Positions 36,551 to 49,017 of a DNA stretch of 64,000 nt are shown piece by piece. This DNA is from Cunninghamella blakesleeana. Lineage: Eukaryota; Mucoromycota; Mucoromycetes; Mucorales; Cunninghamellaceae. Every line of letters starts with the position of its first letter. Positions within the stretch are counted from its first letter, which is position 1. Made by a program: the position numbers and the translations under genes. The notes under the pieces were generated by a model. It ran no database searches. It worked only from the letters and a program-made list of their open reading frames with translations, and was not told the origin of the DNA. Location of the stretch: the NCBI GenBank assembly GCA_017871115.1, contig JAFCIZ010000001.1, positions 849,501 to 913,500 of the forward strand, given 5' to 3'.

Positions 36551-36988
36551 TTTTTTTTTAAAGAAAAGAGGGAGATAAAGAAAAAATGCAAATAAAAAAA
36601 CCTGGCAATTTTAAAAATCGTTTGGGTCCGGAGATTTAAATTTGTGTTAAAAAAATTTAAATTAATCGCGTTTTTTTCTCCCACTCTTCTCTTTTCTCTC
36701 TTTTATAATTATTATTATTATAATTATAATTATAATCGTTATATATTGATCTTAATATATTTGTTAATCATTTCATTAAAATAAAACCTTATTCAAAATT
36801 AACGCTAAAAAAAGGTAGCGTTTTTATTTTATTTTATTTTAAATTATATTGTGTAAATGGAATAATATATTTTGATCATATCAAAGATAGTAAATGAAGA
36901 TTCTTTATTGATAAACGTTTTATTTTATTCTATTTCATTTTATTTTCATAGAAATCAGTTATTTAAAAAGAAATACATAGATTCACCT
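36551..36988. other. Shared promoter of MRS2 and the MBP1-like gene
   Basis: No gene. Holds the motif at 36626-36643, a TCGCGT at about 36664 (one base off the yeast Mlu I box), ATAATTATAAT repeats at 36705-36735 and an AACGCT/AGCGTT inverted pair near 36801-36823. CATAG at about 36952 could be the end of a 5' UTR intron of the plus-strand gene. Confidence 0.4.
36626..36643 (-). promoter_or_regulatory. Candidate core promoter element before MRS2
   Basis: Plus strand GTCCGGAGATTTAAATTT; read towards MRS2 it is AAATTTAAATCTCCGG, ending about 77 bp before the ATG. Same orientation rule as the other copies. Confidence 0.4.
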
Positions 36989-37227
36989 ATGTCAGTTAAA
37001 CGTATCTATTCAGCTGTTTATTCTGGCGTTCCTGTTTTTGAGATGATGGTTGGTGATATAGCGATTATGCGACGACGAGTAGACTCTTATATGAATGCAA
37101 CGCAAATATTAAAAGTAGCTGGTATCGAGAAAGGAAAACGAACAAAAATCTTGGAAAGAGAAATTTTACCTGGAGATCATGAAAAAGTACAAGGTGGATA
37201 TGGGAAGTTTCAAGGTACATGGTAAAG

Positions 37228-37274
<47 letters not shown>

Positions 37275-39582
37275 GATAACAACAAAAACAAAAACAACCA
37301 CAGTAATAATAGTTATATAATACTTTTTCTTTTTACATTTTATATCAATTCTTAGGATTCCACTTGCTACCAGTATTGAATTAGCTAAAAGATATCAAGT
37401 TTATGATGATATAAAGCAAATGGTAGAATTTAATCCAGCAACAGCAGGAAATATCGATGAAAAAGGTCATGTCCCAACAAAAGAACAGGCTCAGCTTTAT
37501 GACCGTCAAACACAACCAACAAAGAAAAAAAGAGATCTTGCATCAGCTTCAGCCATGACAATGACACCTCCAACGCAACAACAGCAACAAAATTCAGTTT
37601 ATAGTTCACATCAAACAAAAAATAACAATAGTAACAATAAACGAAAGAATAATGAAGATACAACTATCCAAAAAAAAGCAAGAATAAACCCTAATGCAAT
37701 TCCAGTAGGCGGTGATTCGACAACCCTTACACCCGATAATTCAATGGAATCACATCATCGTACTGTATTGATGTCTATATTTTTATCAGATGATTCAGAT
37801 AATTTATTAGAAAGGTTAAATAATTTTAGTAATATGAATGTAGACTTGGTATTAGATGAACAAGGCAATACAGCTTTACATTGGGCATCATCTTTAGCAC
37901 GATTAAATACAGTAGAACAATTGATCACACTTGGTGCAGATATTAATAAGCGAAACTACTCTGGCGAAACACCTTTAATGCGAAGTGTAGCAGCAACAAA
38001 TAGTTTTGATAGAGATAGTTTTAGAAAATTATTAAAATTATTAGAAAGTTCGCTTCATATCTCGGACAATATACATCGTACTGTTTTACATCATACGGTA
38101 CTTACAGCTGGAATTCAAGGTCGTGTCAATGCAGCTTTATACTATATGCACCATTTGCTACTCGTTTTAGAAAAATTACCTAATTCAGATAAGAAATCCC
38201 TTATTGATAAACAAGACGATCAAGGTGATACGGCTTTAAATATTGCAGCAAGATTAGATTGTACCAGGATGATGGAATTATTAATAGAAGCTGGTGCTGA
38301 TCAAACGTCCGAAAATAAACTGGGTTTAACAGTACAAGACTATATGGCAAAACCAAATGTAAGCTATTATATATACAGATACAAAAATAAGAAAAAATTA
38401 TATTGTAAATATCAAATATATATAATGATCTATTATTTACTTATTTTTTTATTTATACCAATATAGGAATCATCATCATCTTCTGTATCAACTTCAAAAA
38501 CAAGTCAAGAAGTAACAAGTAGCGATAAAACCCTTAAAGTTCCTACGTCTACCCTTTATTCAAAAAGACCTACTGGATCTAGTCAAAGAGGAAAAGAAAT
38601 CATAACAAGTAATGATAAATAATATAAATACCAAAAGAAAAAAAAAAGTGTATACGTTACTTTAATAGATATTCATTATTTTTATTATACATTATTTTTA
38701 GCCATTCAAAAAATAGTAGATGCTTTGGATGAAGAGTATGGTGTGCAATTAAATGAACGTGAAGAAAAGCTGAGAGAACTTCAAGACAAGTTGGATAAAA
38801 CGACTCAAGAATTAGAAGCAGCAAGAAAAGAATTGGAAAAACGACAAGAGCAATCACAATTATTAGCAGAAAGTCAACAAAAGATACGTAACCTTAGTCA
38901 ATCCTTAGAAACCGGTTGGGCTGAATTAGAAATGTTAATGAAAAATAATAATCAACAATTAAATAAAGAAGAAGTATTACAATTTGATGTAGACCAAGAT
39001 ATTGATTCATTATTTGATATTAAATCGGAACAACAAGGTATGAAATTGGAAGAAGGACAAGCCAGTAAAAATCATATTTTATTATTGAAGGCTCGTATCG
39101 GTGCATATACACTTAATAATAATGCTTTGAAAACCTATTTGGATGGGCTACGTGCAGAAACAGCTGAAAAAGAATTACAATGTAAACGATTAATTGCAGC
39201 CTGTTGTAATCTCTCTATTGATAAAATTGATGATTTAGTAGAACCATTAACATTGGCTATTGAAAGCGATCCTCCTGATTTGGATTTGGCTCGTGTCATT
39301 GGGTTTATGGAAAAAATTAGAAGACAAGGTGCTTTTCCTACTGATGATACTACAGATGATATTACTTATTCCACCACTTCACGTCCACCTCCAACTACGG
39401 CAAATACCACTACCACTACTACAATACCAAATTTATCATCATCATCATCATCATCTAGTACAGCTAATATAAATAGTTCTCATGTAAATCCTTCTTCTAC
39501 CCAAGCATCCACTTCATATGACACAGTATCTCGAAATAGTAATACTAGTAATATTCGCAACACATCTACGCAACCTTTTTAA
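36989..39582 (+). CDS. MBP1: APSES/ankyrin cell-cycle transcription factor, MBP1/SWI4 type
   Basis: Four exons (36989-37221, 37356-38358, 38467 to about 38608, 38702-39582), about 750 aa. The N-terminal APSES (KilA-N) DNA-binding domain reads [66 protein letters not shown]. Mid-protein ankyrin repeats read [35 protein letters not shown] and [17 protein letters not shown] coiled coil follows ([20 protein letters not shown]) and then the heterodimerisation region ending in an S/T-rich tail. Family knowledge: Mbp1 or Swi4 pairs with Swi6 in MBF/SBF and turns on G1/S genes through ACGCGT or CACGAAA boxes. Which paralogue this is cannot be told without a tree. Start: the ATG at 36989 gives [17 protein letters not shown], the standard N-terminus. 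Confidence 0.93.
37230..37263. repeat. (AT)n microsatellite in MBP1 intron 1
   Basis: About 17 AT units a few bases after the splice donor. Confidence 0.8.
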
Positions 39583-40697
39583 TTCATTCTATCATCGATT
39601 ACGAGTATAACACCCATATACATTTATACATATACAAATACATAAATCTATGTATGGATAATTACAGAAATCTAAATATTAAGAGTATTATTCTATCTTT
39701 GTTTTTTTTATTTTTATTTTTCAGCAATATTTTAAAAACAAATAGCAAAAAAAATAAAATAACTGTATATATGACTTAATTTTTAATTTAAAACATGTTG
39801 AAATTTTTTCCAAGGCATTTGTCGTGGATTGGAAGATGGAGCAACTTGTTGGATAATACAAAGGTCATTAACAGCATGATTTGATTTATATATATTTGAG
39901 CTAACCCAGAAAAATAGTGTGTTTTCTGTTAGTAACTTTTGTTTTGCTAGTTGAAATATATTTTTGCTGTATATAATGTTTATTCCGTTTGGGATGGGTT
40001 TGGAATAGTGATAATATAAAATCATTAGGCGAGTCTAGCTGAGTGTACTATTATTACACCATATTGTTTTCTAAATAAAATAAAAGTAAAAAAATGAAAA
40101 TAAGTTAGATAAAAGTAGTGCTATCGATTTTTGTTGCAAATCGAGTTTATTATTATTATTATTAATATTATATTATTAATACCTTTAATATTGGTGTTGG
40201 TATGGTTGTTTTATATGCTAATGGTCTTAGTATATTAAATTCTCATCTAAGTTGATTTCCTTCTACATATTTTTACTTATATTAAGAAGTTGTTATATAA
40301 ATCTATTGTAGTTACTCAGTTCCATTTTTAATAATGGACCATTTTCTAGTAATTTATTTTCTTTTATTATTTTTTATATATAATGCTTACTTACTCTTTA
40401 TCATACTTCAATCTGCAATAATAATAAAAATGAAAGATAAAAATAATTTTTGAACTCTACTCTGCAATTGTTTTTTTTCCTTTGCTATTCCTAATTTTTT
40501 TATAAACTTTTATACTATGCCATACCATTTTTTTTATATTTTCACTAAAATATCAGCACAGGTTTTTTATGATATACATAGTATTAAAAAAATATTTATT
40601 AATTACGATAATGATAAAAATTAGACAAATAAAAATATATTACAAAAAGATGGGGGAATAAATATTAACCTAAAAATAAATTATAGAAGAAAATACT
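39583..40697. other. Convergent spacer between MBP1 and the MFS permease
   Basis: No well-supported gene. It holds an 80-codon minus-strand open frame (39783-40025, listed separately) and, further up the same strand, a short stretch reading LLENGPLLKMELSNYNRF at about 40302-40360, so a decayed gene is possible. The rest is A/T-rich. Confidence 0.4.
39783..40025 (-). CDS. Orphan 80-codon open frame, possible gene relic
   Basis: ATG to TAA without an intron. The residue mix is not the Ile/Lys/Asn/Tyr junk of most A/T-rich chance frames: the end reads QVAPSSNPRQMPWKKFQHVL, with Trp, Pro, Gln and His. I do not recognise a family. It sits in the 3' spacer between two converging genes, with no promoter motif seen. 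It may be the last exon of a dead gene, a small orphan, or chance. Confidence 0.25.
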   Translation of the reverse strand: MILYYHYSKPIPNGINIIYSKNIFQLAKQKLLTENTLFFWVSSNIYKSNHAVNDLCIIQQVAPSSNPRQMPWKKFQHVLN

Positions 40698-41724
40698 TTA
40701 TGCTTCAATGTCATTGTGTTTATCAATACTTTCGGTCTCAATCTTACGGGCAGATTGGGGAATAAACCAACCAGCTCTTTGACAAGCATGCATAGCAATT
40801 ACAAGAACAATTAAGGCAGCAAGAAGTGACATAGTAACAACTTTACCAGTATGAAATGCGGGTGCGTCCGTAATAGCCCATACTTTAACGTTGGCAAAGT
40901 TAGGAGCAAGATTACCGATAGCATTAACAAGAGCAATAGCTAAGGCACGAGTTTCAACATCACAAGAATAGAACTCATTAACCCAGGTCATCATAATTGG
41001 ACTATTTTTTTAGATAAAAATAAAAATAGGAAAGTAGAGTAAAATAAATATATAAAAAGAAATAGGTTAATTAAATAAATCTTTTTTCTAAGTTTTAAAA
41101 TTTAAACACACAATAGATTTAATATGTATAGGCATTTACCTGATACCAAGGATAGGAGTAGTCATATGTACGGCAACGAATAAAAGAGGAATGGGTAAAT
41201 TGCCACCATTGACAGCAACCATAACAATATACCAAATCAAAGACCATAAAGCACCACCAACAATATGCCATACACGAGCACCTTTCCAATCAGATAAATA
41301 ACCTTGGCCAATAATGACAAAACCAGCAAGTATCCATACACTGATTTGATAGTAACTAGCATCAACTGAAGAATAACCCATTCTCTTTAAAATGATAGGG
41401 AATTGTTGTAAGGCACCCATACCAATCTGCATGATACTGAAGACGATGATATAAACAATGAGGTAAGGTGAAGTGATAAGATTACGGAAGGTAACCCAGT
41501 TTAAGCCAGATGCACGGGTTTGCTTACCTTGTCTTTCTAAACGTTTAATAGCGATATCTCTCATATCGCCTGTGATGAATTTAGTATTAGTTGGTAAATC
41601 AGGTAAAATGAAGAAACCGAAAAGGGAGACAAATACTGCAATGAGACCTTCAATAATAAACAACCATTTCCAACTATGTTAATGAAATTCAATAAAATAA
41701 GTATGTTAATTAATATTTACTTTT

Positions 41725-41755
<31 letters not shown>

Positions 41756-42687
41756 GTATTAGTATTATTAGTATTATTATTATTATTATTAATGACTTAC
41801 CCTCCCATTCCGTTGACGTTATGAAGAGTTTGAGCAATAGCACCAGAAATAATGCCACTAAAAGCACCTGAAACTTGTGAACCTATTAAAAAAAAAAAGG
41901 ATTCAGTATTTGGTTATCATCTACGGCATAAAAAAAGGTTACAAAAATTTAATCTTACCAGCCACAAATACAGCAGTTCTAGCACCTAATTCTTCTTTTG
42001 TGTACCATGAGCCAAGTAAATATACAATACCTGGATAAAAACCCTAAAATTGGTAAATAAATAAATAGATAAAAAAGTAAAAATATTAAATTAGTAAATA
42101 AATAATTAAAATTAGGTAATTTTTTTTAATTTTTTTTCCAGAATAAAAGATTTTTTATTTACACTTTCAAAGACACCCAATAAAATTCTAAGACCGTATA
42201 AACCTCTAAAATCAGAAACTAAAGCCATGAAACAAACAATAGCACCCCATAAAAACATAATAGCAGGTAACATAATACTAGGTCTAACTTTAGTGATAAT
42301 ACCATTCATGGGGACTTGGAAACTAATAAAAGATTAAAAAATATATTAATATATTATTATTATTTATTTTATTTTGCTATTGTTATTTACTATAGTCACT
42401 TACATAACATAACCAATAAAGAACATAGTAACTGCCCAGTTATATTGATCATTTACAAGACCTAAGTCATCAGATAATCCGTTAGCTTCAGCCATAGGCA
42501 TGTTATTACGATCAAGACCATTAGCAAAATAACCAAAGAATGACCAAATCAAGAGTCTATAATCCAAAATTTTGACAAGTTTTTTTTCAAGATGTTTGGT
42601 TTGATACTCGTCCAAATTTTCGACCAAATTTTCTTGTTTTTCCATTTCTAATTTAGGTTGATGGACTTCGGTTTTTTCTTGACTCAT
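40698..42687 (-). CDS. MFS permease of the anion:cation symporter family, Dal5/Tna1 type
   Basis: Six exons on the minus strand, about 480 aa. The cytosolic N-terminus starts MSQEKTEVHQPKLEMEKQ. Helix 1 reads LLIWSFFGYFANGLDRNNM, a clear variant of the family LDRxN motif. Then come GYVMFQVPMNGIITKVRPS, YGLRILLGVFESGFYPGIVYLLGSWY (the RxxLGxxEAGFxPG-like motif), KWLFIIEGLIAVFVSLFGFF, and six further helices ending before a charged tail KIETESIDKHNDIEA. Family knowledge: fungal members carry allantoate, nicotinate, pantothenate, biotin and similar carboxylates into the cell; the substrate cannot be told here. Middle exons are small (about 80-90 nt). Upstream there is a TATA-like TATAAAAAA in gene sense at about 42888-42896 and several C-rich boxes. 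Confidence 0.92.
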
Positions 42688-43937
42688 TTTTATAATATAT
42701 TATTATATATAAATTAAATTAAATAAATTAAATGAAAATAGAGAAAATATATATTATAAAAATGGGTTTATAAAAAAAAATGAATAAAAAAGAAAAGTGT
42801 TTTTTAAAAAATAAAATAAAAAAAAATACCTTTTTATATAAAAATTAAGCTTGTGGAGCCCCTCCTTTCATTTGATTATTGTAAAAAAATTTTTTATACT
42901 CAGGTCCCCGCAGAATCCAGCCATTTATTATCCGACGCCTGTGTTTAGAAATAATTATCACCTTTTTTTTTCTGAAATAAAGCCACTAATGACAACCATT
43001 GTTTTAACAAGGGCATTATCATGAAATGAAAAGTTTGAATATATTATATTTTTGAATTCGTATATTAAAATGGCAATAAATGAGTTATATAAAAAAAATT
43101 ATATAAAAGTAAACTCTTGAGAATATTTTTTTATTTTTTTATTTTCCACAAAAAAAAAATAAGTGGGGATATCGCGGGGAAAGTAACACTTTTATTTTTT
43201 TTAGGTAAGTTCCCAATTTTTTTCATGAGGTAATGACCAATAAAGGGTTAGGAACTAACAACTGGAAGATCCAATAGTATTGGAAGGGAGAGCGAAGTTT
43301 TAAAAAGTACTGAATTATCCAATAGTAATTAATGGTAAACTGTTGAACAAAGCGGTATATCAAAGTTAAATCTCAAGTTTTTTTATTATTTAATAAAGTT
43401 TTATTAGTTCCTTTTTTTGAACTTTAAAAATGTATATATAATGATAATAAGAAAAGGACTATTATTCAAAGTTTGTTTCATTTATTAGAAGGGACAGAAA
43501 AATTATCATTTCGCTTTAACCAATTTTGTTTCTATTTTACCTTTTAAACATATGATTTTAATAATTATATATAAATGTTATAGATGATCAATACATTAAA
43601 AAAAACAAAATACAAAATCCATATTAATAATAGTAATAAAAATAATAAATGAAATTGGTAAGTTAAAATAGAACTGGGGTGAGAATAGTAAATATAACCA
43701 TTTTTTAAGTGTATTTTATGAAAAACCTTGTATTTTTATTTTATTTTACTTTATTCTCGTGAATTTTAAGCGCAAATAAATAAATAAAAACATAAAATAA
43801 AATATAAACATAATATAAATGAATATAATAATAATAATAATTTTTTTTTACTGTGTATGAAAATAACAACAGCATATAAAAATAAAATAAATAGTTTTCT
43901 TTTTTTTTTTTTCAAGTTCCTATTTAAAAGTTTTTAT
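42688..43937. other. Permease promoter region and 3' end of the CK1 gene
   Basis: No gene. Unusually G/C-containing patches for this window: GAGCCCCTCC (about 42856), CAGGTCCCCGCAGAATCCAG (about 42901) and GTGGGGATATCGCGGGGAAA (about 43165). CCCCT/AGGGG-like boxes are stress-factor (Msn2-type) or zinc-finger sites in other fungi; for the permease this is inference only. Confidence 0.4.
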
Positions 43938-46260
43938 TTATGACACGCTACTTTGCTGTTGCCAATGGTGATATTGGTGATGTTGGTGGTGATGATGGTG
44001 ATACTGCTGTTTATTTGTCGTTATATATTTATTCCAAGGCTCCACTAATTCTTGATTTTTTGATGAAGAATCATTTAATTTCATAAAATTATTTTGCTTT
44101 TGAAAATAATTCTGTTTATTGTTGTTATTATTATTGTATTGTGATGATGATCTTGAATTATTATTGTTGTTATTATTGGGCCTTTGATTTGGAGTATGTT
44201 TTGTACCACCATTTCCCCAACTTGATTTTCTAGAATTCCTACGTCTCCTTCCATTATTATTAATATTATTTTGAGATAATGATTTCCCATTGGTTTCTTT
44301 CTTATTATCGGATATGATTTGTAATTCATGAGTAATGTCATCCATAATAAAGACATCATCTATACTTTTATAATCATTTTTGTTGTAGTCAGTATTATTA
44401 AAATACTTCTTAGAATGATTGTGGTTGTTGTAGTTGTAGTTGTTTTTTAAAAACGTTTCCGTACGGCTTTCTTTTTTATATCCATGGAAAGAGTGATTAT
44501 ACCGATTGTTATACTGCTTAGTTGTTGTTTCATTTTTTATATGTGTACTGGAGTGTTGATTGGGTTTGATAAGATTGCTGTTGCTGTTTGCAAAATGCAA
44601 TTGATCATCGCCATTATCAACTTTATGATTAACCATTTTATTATCATTGTTATTGGTGTTGTTGTTAGTAATCGTAGTATTCATATTTACTTTATTATTA
44701 TTATTCACATATATATGATGATTATCCTTTAAAGAAGATTTTAAAAGTTGGCGCAAATAATCATAATCAGGCTCATCATAAAATTGTAGATTTTTCGTGT
44801 AATCAATAAATGTAATCCATTCACGAGGCAAACCAGCACATAGGTCTTTTGTTTTGATTTCTTCCTTTATTTTTCGTATTTTTTCCCATCCTACTTTACA
44901 AGAACGTGCTTGGATTCCATTCCATGGCAATAATCCATTATTGGCCAAATCAATCAATAAATAACCAAGACTTTCCATATCATCACGTCGAGATGGCGTT
45001 TTTCCTTGGTGAACATGAATTGATGCATAACGAGCTGTTCCTGTTTTGTTTCGAATTGGTTTTTTACTTTCATGATAAGGCTGTTTTGTATTTAAATTGC
45101 GCCAACATGTTGCCAAACCAAAGTCAACCAAAAAAAGCTTTGGATTCTTTTGTCCCCATATTTCATAAACATCTTGACATGATTCGTATTTTATGCTGTC
45201 ATTCATTACATCATCATCGTTCCATTTAGTTAATAACTGACATACATCTGAGAATAAAAAGTTTTCAGGTTTCACATCTCTATAGGTATTAAAAAAAATA
45301 AAATTAATTTAAAGTTACATAAATGGTAATTTGAATAAAGTAATATTTGTGTCATATTTGTATCATATTTGTATAAATACTAGAATTACTATGCATACGT
45401 ACCTATAAATTATTCCACGGTTATGAATATGCTCTAAAATATCAATCTATGCATATAAAAAAAAAATTTAAAAAGTAAATAGTAAATACCAGGATATATA
45501 GTCGCTATTTATTTACAGGATTAATTTTGTCTTATTTATTTATTACCATTTGACAACCAAGATCAACAACAATAGACAACGGAAACGTTTTAACAGATTG
45601 TTGTAGTTCTTTTAAATTTACACCAAGCAAGTCCATAATTATACAATCAAAGTTTTCATGCCGACCATACCAATGACATTGAGGGATACCAGCTATGATT
45701 AAGATATAAAATAAAATAATAATAAAATAAATGTGCTTTAGTTATGAATATAATACATACATACCATTATATATATATTAAAAAAAAAGAAAAATAAAAA
45801 ATATAAATCCTTACGTCCTGCTACCAGTATATCATAAAAATTATTTTCATGTTTAATTTGGGAATAATTTGATGATCTTGGTTCCCTTTTCACTGCATAA
45901 TGACGACCTGTTTCAATATCTCTTACTATAAAATAATAATAATAATAATAATAATAAGTATGTAAAAGTCAGATGATTATCAACACGCACTCTATATATA
46001 CTCTGTATTTATTATTTATTTTGCCAAATAAATATTTATAATTTATTTATTTTACCTTCAAATACTTCTCCAAATGATCCTTGTCCAATTTTTGATAAAA
46101 CTAACCACTGCTCACCTATAATGACATCTTGGTCGCTAATATATGACCGATTGCTTTCCAAAGAAGAGTTTGTTAAACTATAAGTTGACGGTAATGAATG
46201 TGTTGTTGTATTTGTATTTGTATTTGTTTCTGTTTGTGGTATTTTGTTGATAGATATCAT
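43938..46260 (-). CDS. Casein kinase 1 family kinase with Asn/His-rich tail
   Basis: Five exons on the minus strand, about 615 aa. The kinase domain begins near residue 50: EQWLVLSKIGQGSFGEVFEV, RHYAVKREPRS (VAIK lysine), MDLLGVNLKELQQ (CK1 signature), IYRDVKPENFLF (catalytic loop) and LFLVDFGLATCWR. A CK1-type activation region reads KTGTARYASIHVHQGKTPSRRDDMESLGY, here split for length: GTARYASIH then SRRDDMESLGY. The tail of about 240 residues is dominated by Asn, His, Gln and Ser. An insertion of about 35 residues (LLTKWNDDDVMNDSIKYESC and on) separates the catalytic loop from DFG, longer than in yeast Yck or Hrr25. No C-terminal CC or CAAX acylation signal is visible, so a Yck-type membrane anchor is unlikely. 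Confidence 0.88.
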
Positions 46261-47661
46261 AACTATGTTTGTAAATATGAGTTGGTGTTATATTAACAAA
46301 CTTTTTCTTTTTTTCTTTATTCTTTTTGTTGTTATTGCAGTATTGATTTTTTCTTTTCTTTTTCCTTTTTTTTTTTTTTGTATACAAAATATAGTGAGTT
46401 TAACAATAAAAAAAAGAAGAGCAATATAAAATATGCAAAATATTATTGATTATTAAATATATGTTTAAGAGTATAAAAAGAATAATAATAATATCGAAGA
46501 GGGGTATTGGAAGAAAAAGTTAATATTTTTTGGCAGTTTATGAGAAAGTTGGAAGGTTGGAAATAAAATAAAGTGTGAGAGTATATCGTTTATATATATA
46601 TATATATATATAATGGAAGAAGGAAGAGAAGGAAGGGAAATAGCTGTTTAGAATATATTTTTTATATATGTATGTTGAATTAAAAAGAGCTATTGGCTAT
46701 CTACTTCTTTTCTTTTCGATGAATCAAACTGCCGTTGAGCCAATTCGGCAATGAGATTAATCAAAAAGAAAAAAAGATGATCACCTATTCACTTTATATG
46801 TAAACAGTGAATAAAAAAAGTAGAATAAAAGATGTATTTAAAAATATAAATATTGTCTTCGAGATCTTTTACAAATCAATTAATAAAAGATAAGAGTAAA
46901 TGAAGACAATATTTTTATAATAAAATATTAATTAGATAATATGGAGTGGTATTTGTAATACTATTTTAAATATAAAATATAGAAAAATAAAAATAAAGTA
47001 AAAAAAGAGTGGGAATATAATCGAAAGAAAAAGAACATTAAAATAAAAAAGACAAATGAACTTTTCTAAAAAAAATCGGAATTTTAATTTTTCTCAATCA
47101 TTTCATGCCAATACTTTATAAACATATTCATGTATGTATATATATTAATTTTAAATAAAAATGTACATGTATAAAATATATATTGTATAATTAGTATAAT
47201 TAATATAATTAATATATATATATATATATGTATGTATGTATGTATCAGTATACTGATTTATTCGAGATTTTTTTTAAAAATATAGAGAGGTAATACAATA
47301 AAGCGAGGCAAAAATTTAAAGCACGAATCAAGTTTTTTTTTTTAATTTAATTTTTAACTATGTACGTAAGTATATATAATTATTTTATAATAACTAAGTA
47401 ATAATTAAATATGGTAAATGATATATATTAAAAAAAAAAAGGAATCATAAAATTTCTTGATATAGTTTGTATTAGCATGTTCATTTTTATTTTGGGTTGA
47501 TAATAGTGGAAAACTATTAAATAAGGAAAAAAACAAGAATAGTTTAGTGTTATTTAAATTCAGCTGATAATTTTATAAAAATAAATATTTCAAATCTTTT
47601 TTTTTGTTTCTACTTCTTTTCCTTTTTTCATTTCCTTTTTCTCAATAATAATCATTTTCTT
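46261..47661. other. Divergent spacer between CK1 and the She3-like gene
   Basis: No gene. A/T-rich with polypyrimidine CK1 leader (46305-46380). AATCGGAATTTTAATTTTT at about 47074 is the recurring motif in CK1 sense, 815 bp away, and ATTTAAATTCAGC at about 47552 is a weak copy in the sense of the plus-strand gene, 100 bp before its ATG. Confidence 0.4.
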
Positions 47662-48585
47662 ATGGCTCTTGCTCCTATAATACCTCAACCATCAAAATCA
47701 AATTCTCGATCCAATAGAGTTATCGAAGAACTCCAAGAAACCTTGGAACAATTACAAAAGGATTTATTATCTACTAAAGCACAGGTTAATATATAATATT
47801 ATATCATAACTAAAATAAAATATAATAGTAGAACGCTTATATTTATTTATTTTTATTACCTCTTTTTCTCCTTTATTTTAATCTTTTTTATGTATTAGCT
47901 TGAAAGTATACAAGAAGCAAAAATAAAAAATGAACAAGAAGGTCAAGAATATGTCAAGTCGAATAAAGAGTGCCGAGCCCAAGTACAGGAATTGATGGAA
48001 ATATTAGATTCAAAACAGCAATCGTTTGATAGTACTAAAAAAGTATCGGTGGATCTTGAAGCCAAGGTCAAACAATTAAAAGATGAAGCACTTTTGTCTA
48101 GAGAAAAATTAGAAAAATTAAAAAAGCGTGAAACACAACTTGGTAAAGATAGGGACGATGCCGTTTTAGCAAAGGATCATGTTAAGCAACAAAGTCAAGC
48201 GTTAAAAGAAGCTTTACAAAATTTGGAAAAAAGGTATGAAAAGGAACAGCAGTTATTAAAAAAGGAATTATCATCAATTCAATATCAATTACAACAAACC
48301 TTGCGCCGTAATGAAATATTAGTATCCATATTAGATAGTGAAATGAAAAATGAAGCTGAAACTCGAAAGGAATTGACAGAACAACTTCGTTTACAACAGC
48401 AAGAGCAACACAATATCAATGATTTATTTATAAAAAGGATTCAGCAGGATTTAGAAACTTTAATAACGGACATAAATAATGCTGATACTTCCACAATAGA
48501 TATAGAAAATGAAATTCAGCAAAGTAAAGATGAAGTGAATGGTTTGGTGAACAGGATTAAATCTTATTCTCTAAACTTCCAATAA
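47662..48585 (+). CDS. Coiled-coil protein resembling She3
   Basis: Two exons (47662-47784, 47899-48585), 269 aa, almost wholly coiled coil after residue 20. The N-terminal piece SNRVIEELQETLEQLQKDLL, then STKAQLES, resembles the start of the She3 coiled coil as I remember that family. She3 links Myo4 to She2 and localised mRNA in yeast and forms filament-like hyphal transport complexes in Candida. The rest is generic heptads (KVKQLKDEALLSREKLEKL). Similarity between coiled coils is easily misleading, so treat the name as a hint. No RNA-binding or membrane segment is seen. Confidence 0.5.
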
Positions 48586-49017
48586 TTTTTTTTTCGATGT
48601 ATCTCATATGTATTTGACATTTGATAGTTATATATTTATATTTATATATATTGATTCCCATTTCCCCTTTTTTATTCTTATTTGTTCAATTCATTTTTTT
48701 TTTAAATCCTTATTATATAATAACTATTGTTAATATTTATAAATAGTTTATTTTTTTGTTATTATGTTTTTTTTAATAAAAAGAATGTATCATATTCTAG
48801 TTGCCCTGAAACATATGTTTTTTTGAATTCCCGCCGAAATAAAATTAGCCAGATTTTTGATATTGACTGCTCTTTAAAAAAACTTTTTTTTTCTTTAATT
48901 TTTCTTTTTCTTTTTCTTTTTCTTTTTTAATAATAATAAAAACTATACCCATATTATCCTCTTTACTTTCTTTTTTTAATATTATTTATTTAATAGTTGT
49001 ATATTTACTTAAATAAT
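48586..49017. other. Promoter region of PXR1
   Basis: No gene. TTTTTGAATTCCCGCC at about 48820-48835 is a copy of the recurring promoter motif in PXR1 sense, 185 bp before the ATG. A (TTTTTC)n-like pyrimidine tract follows at 48887-48926. Confidence 0.45.
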
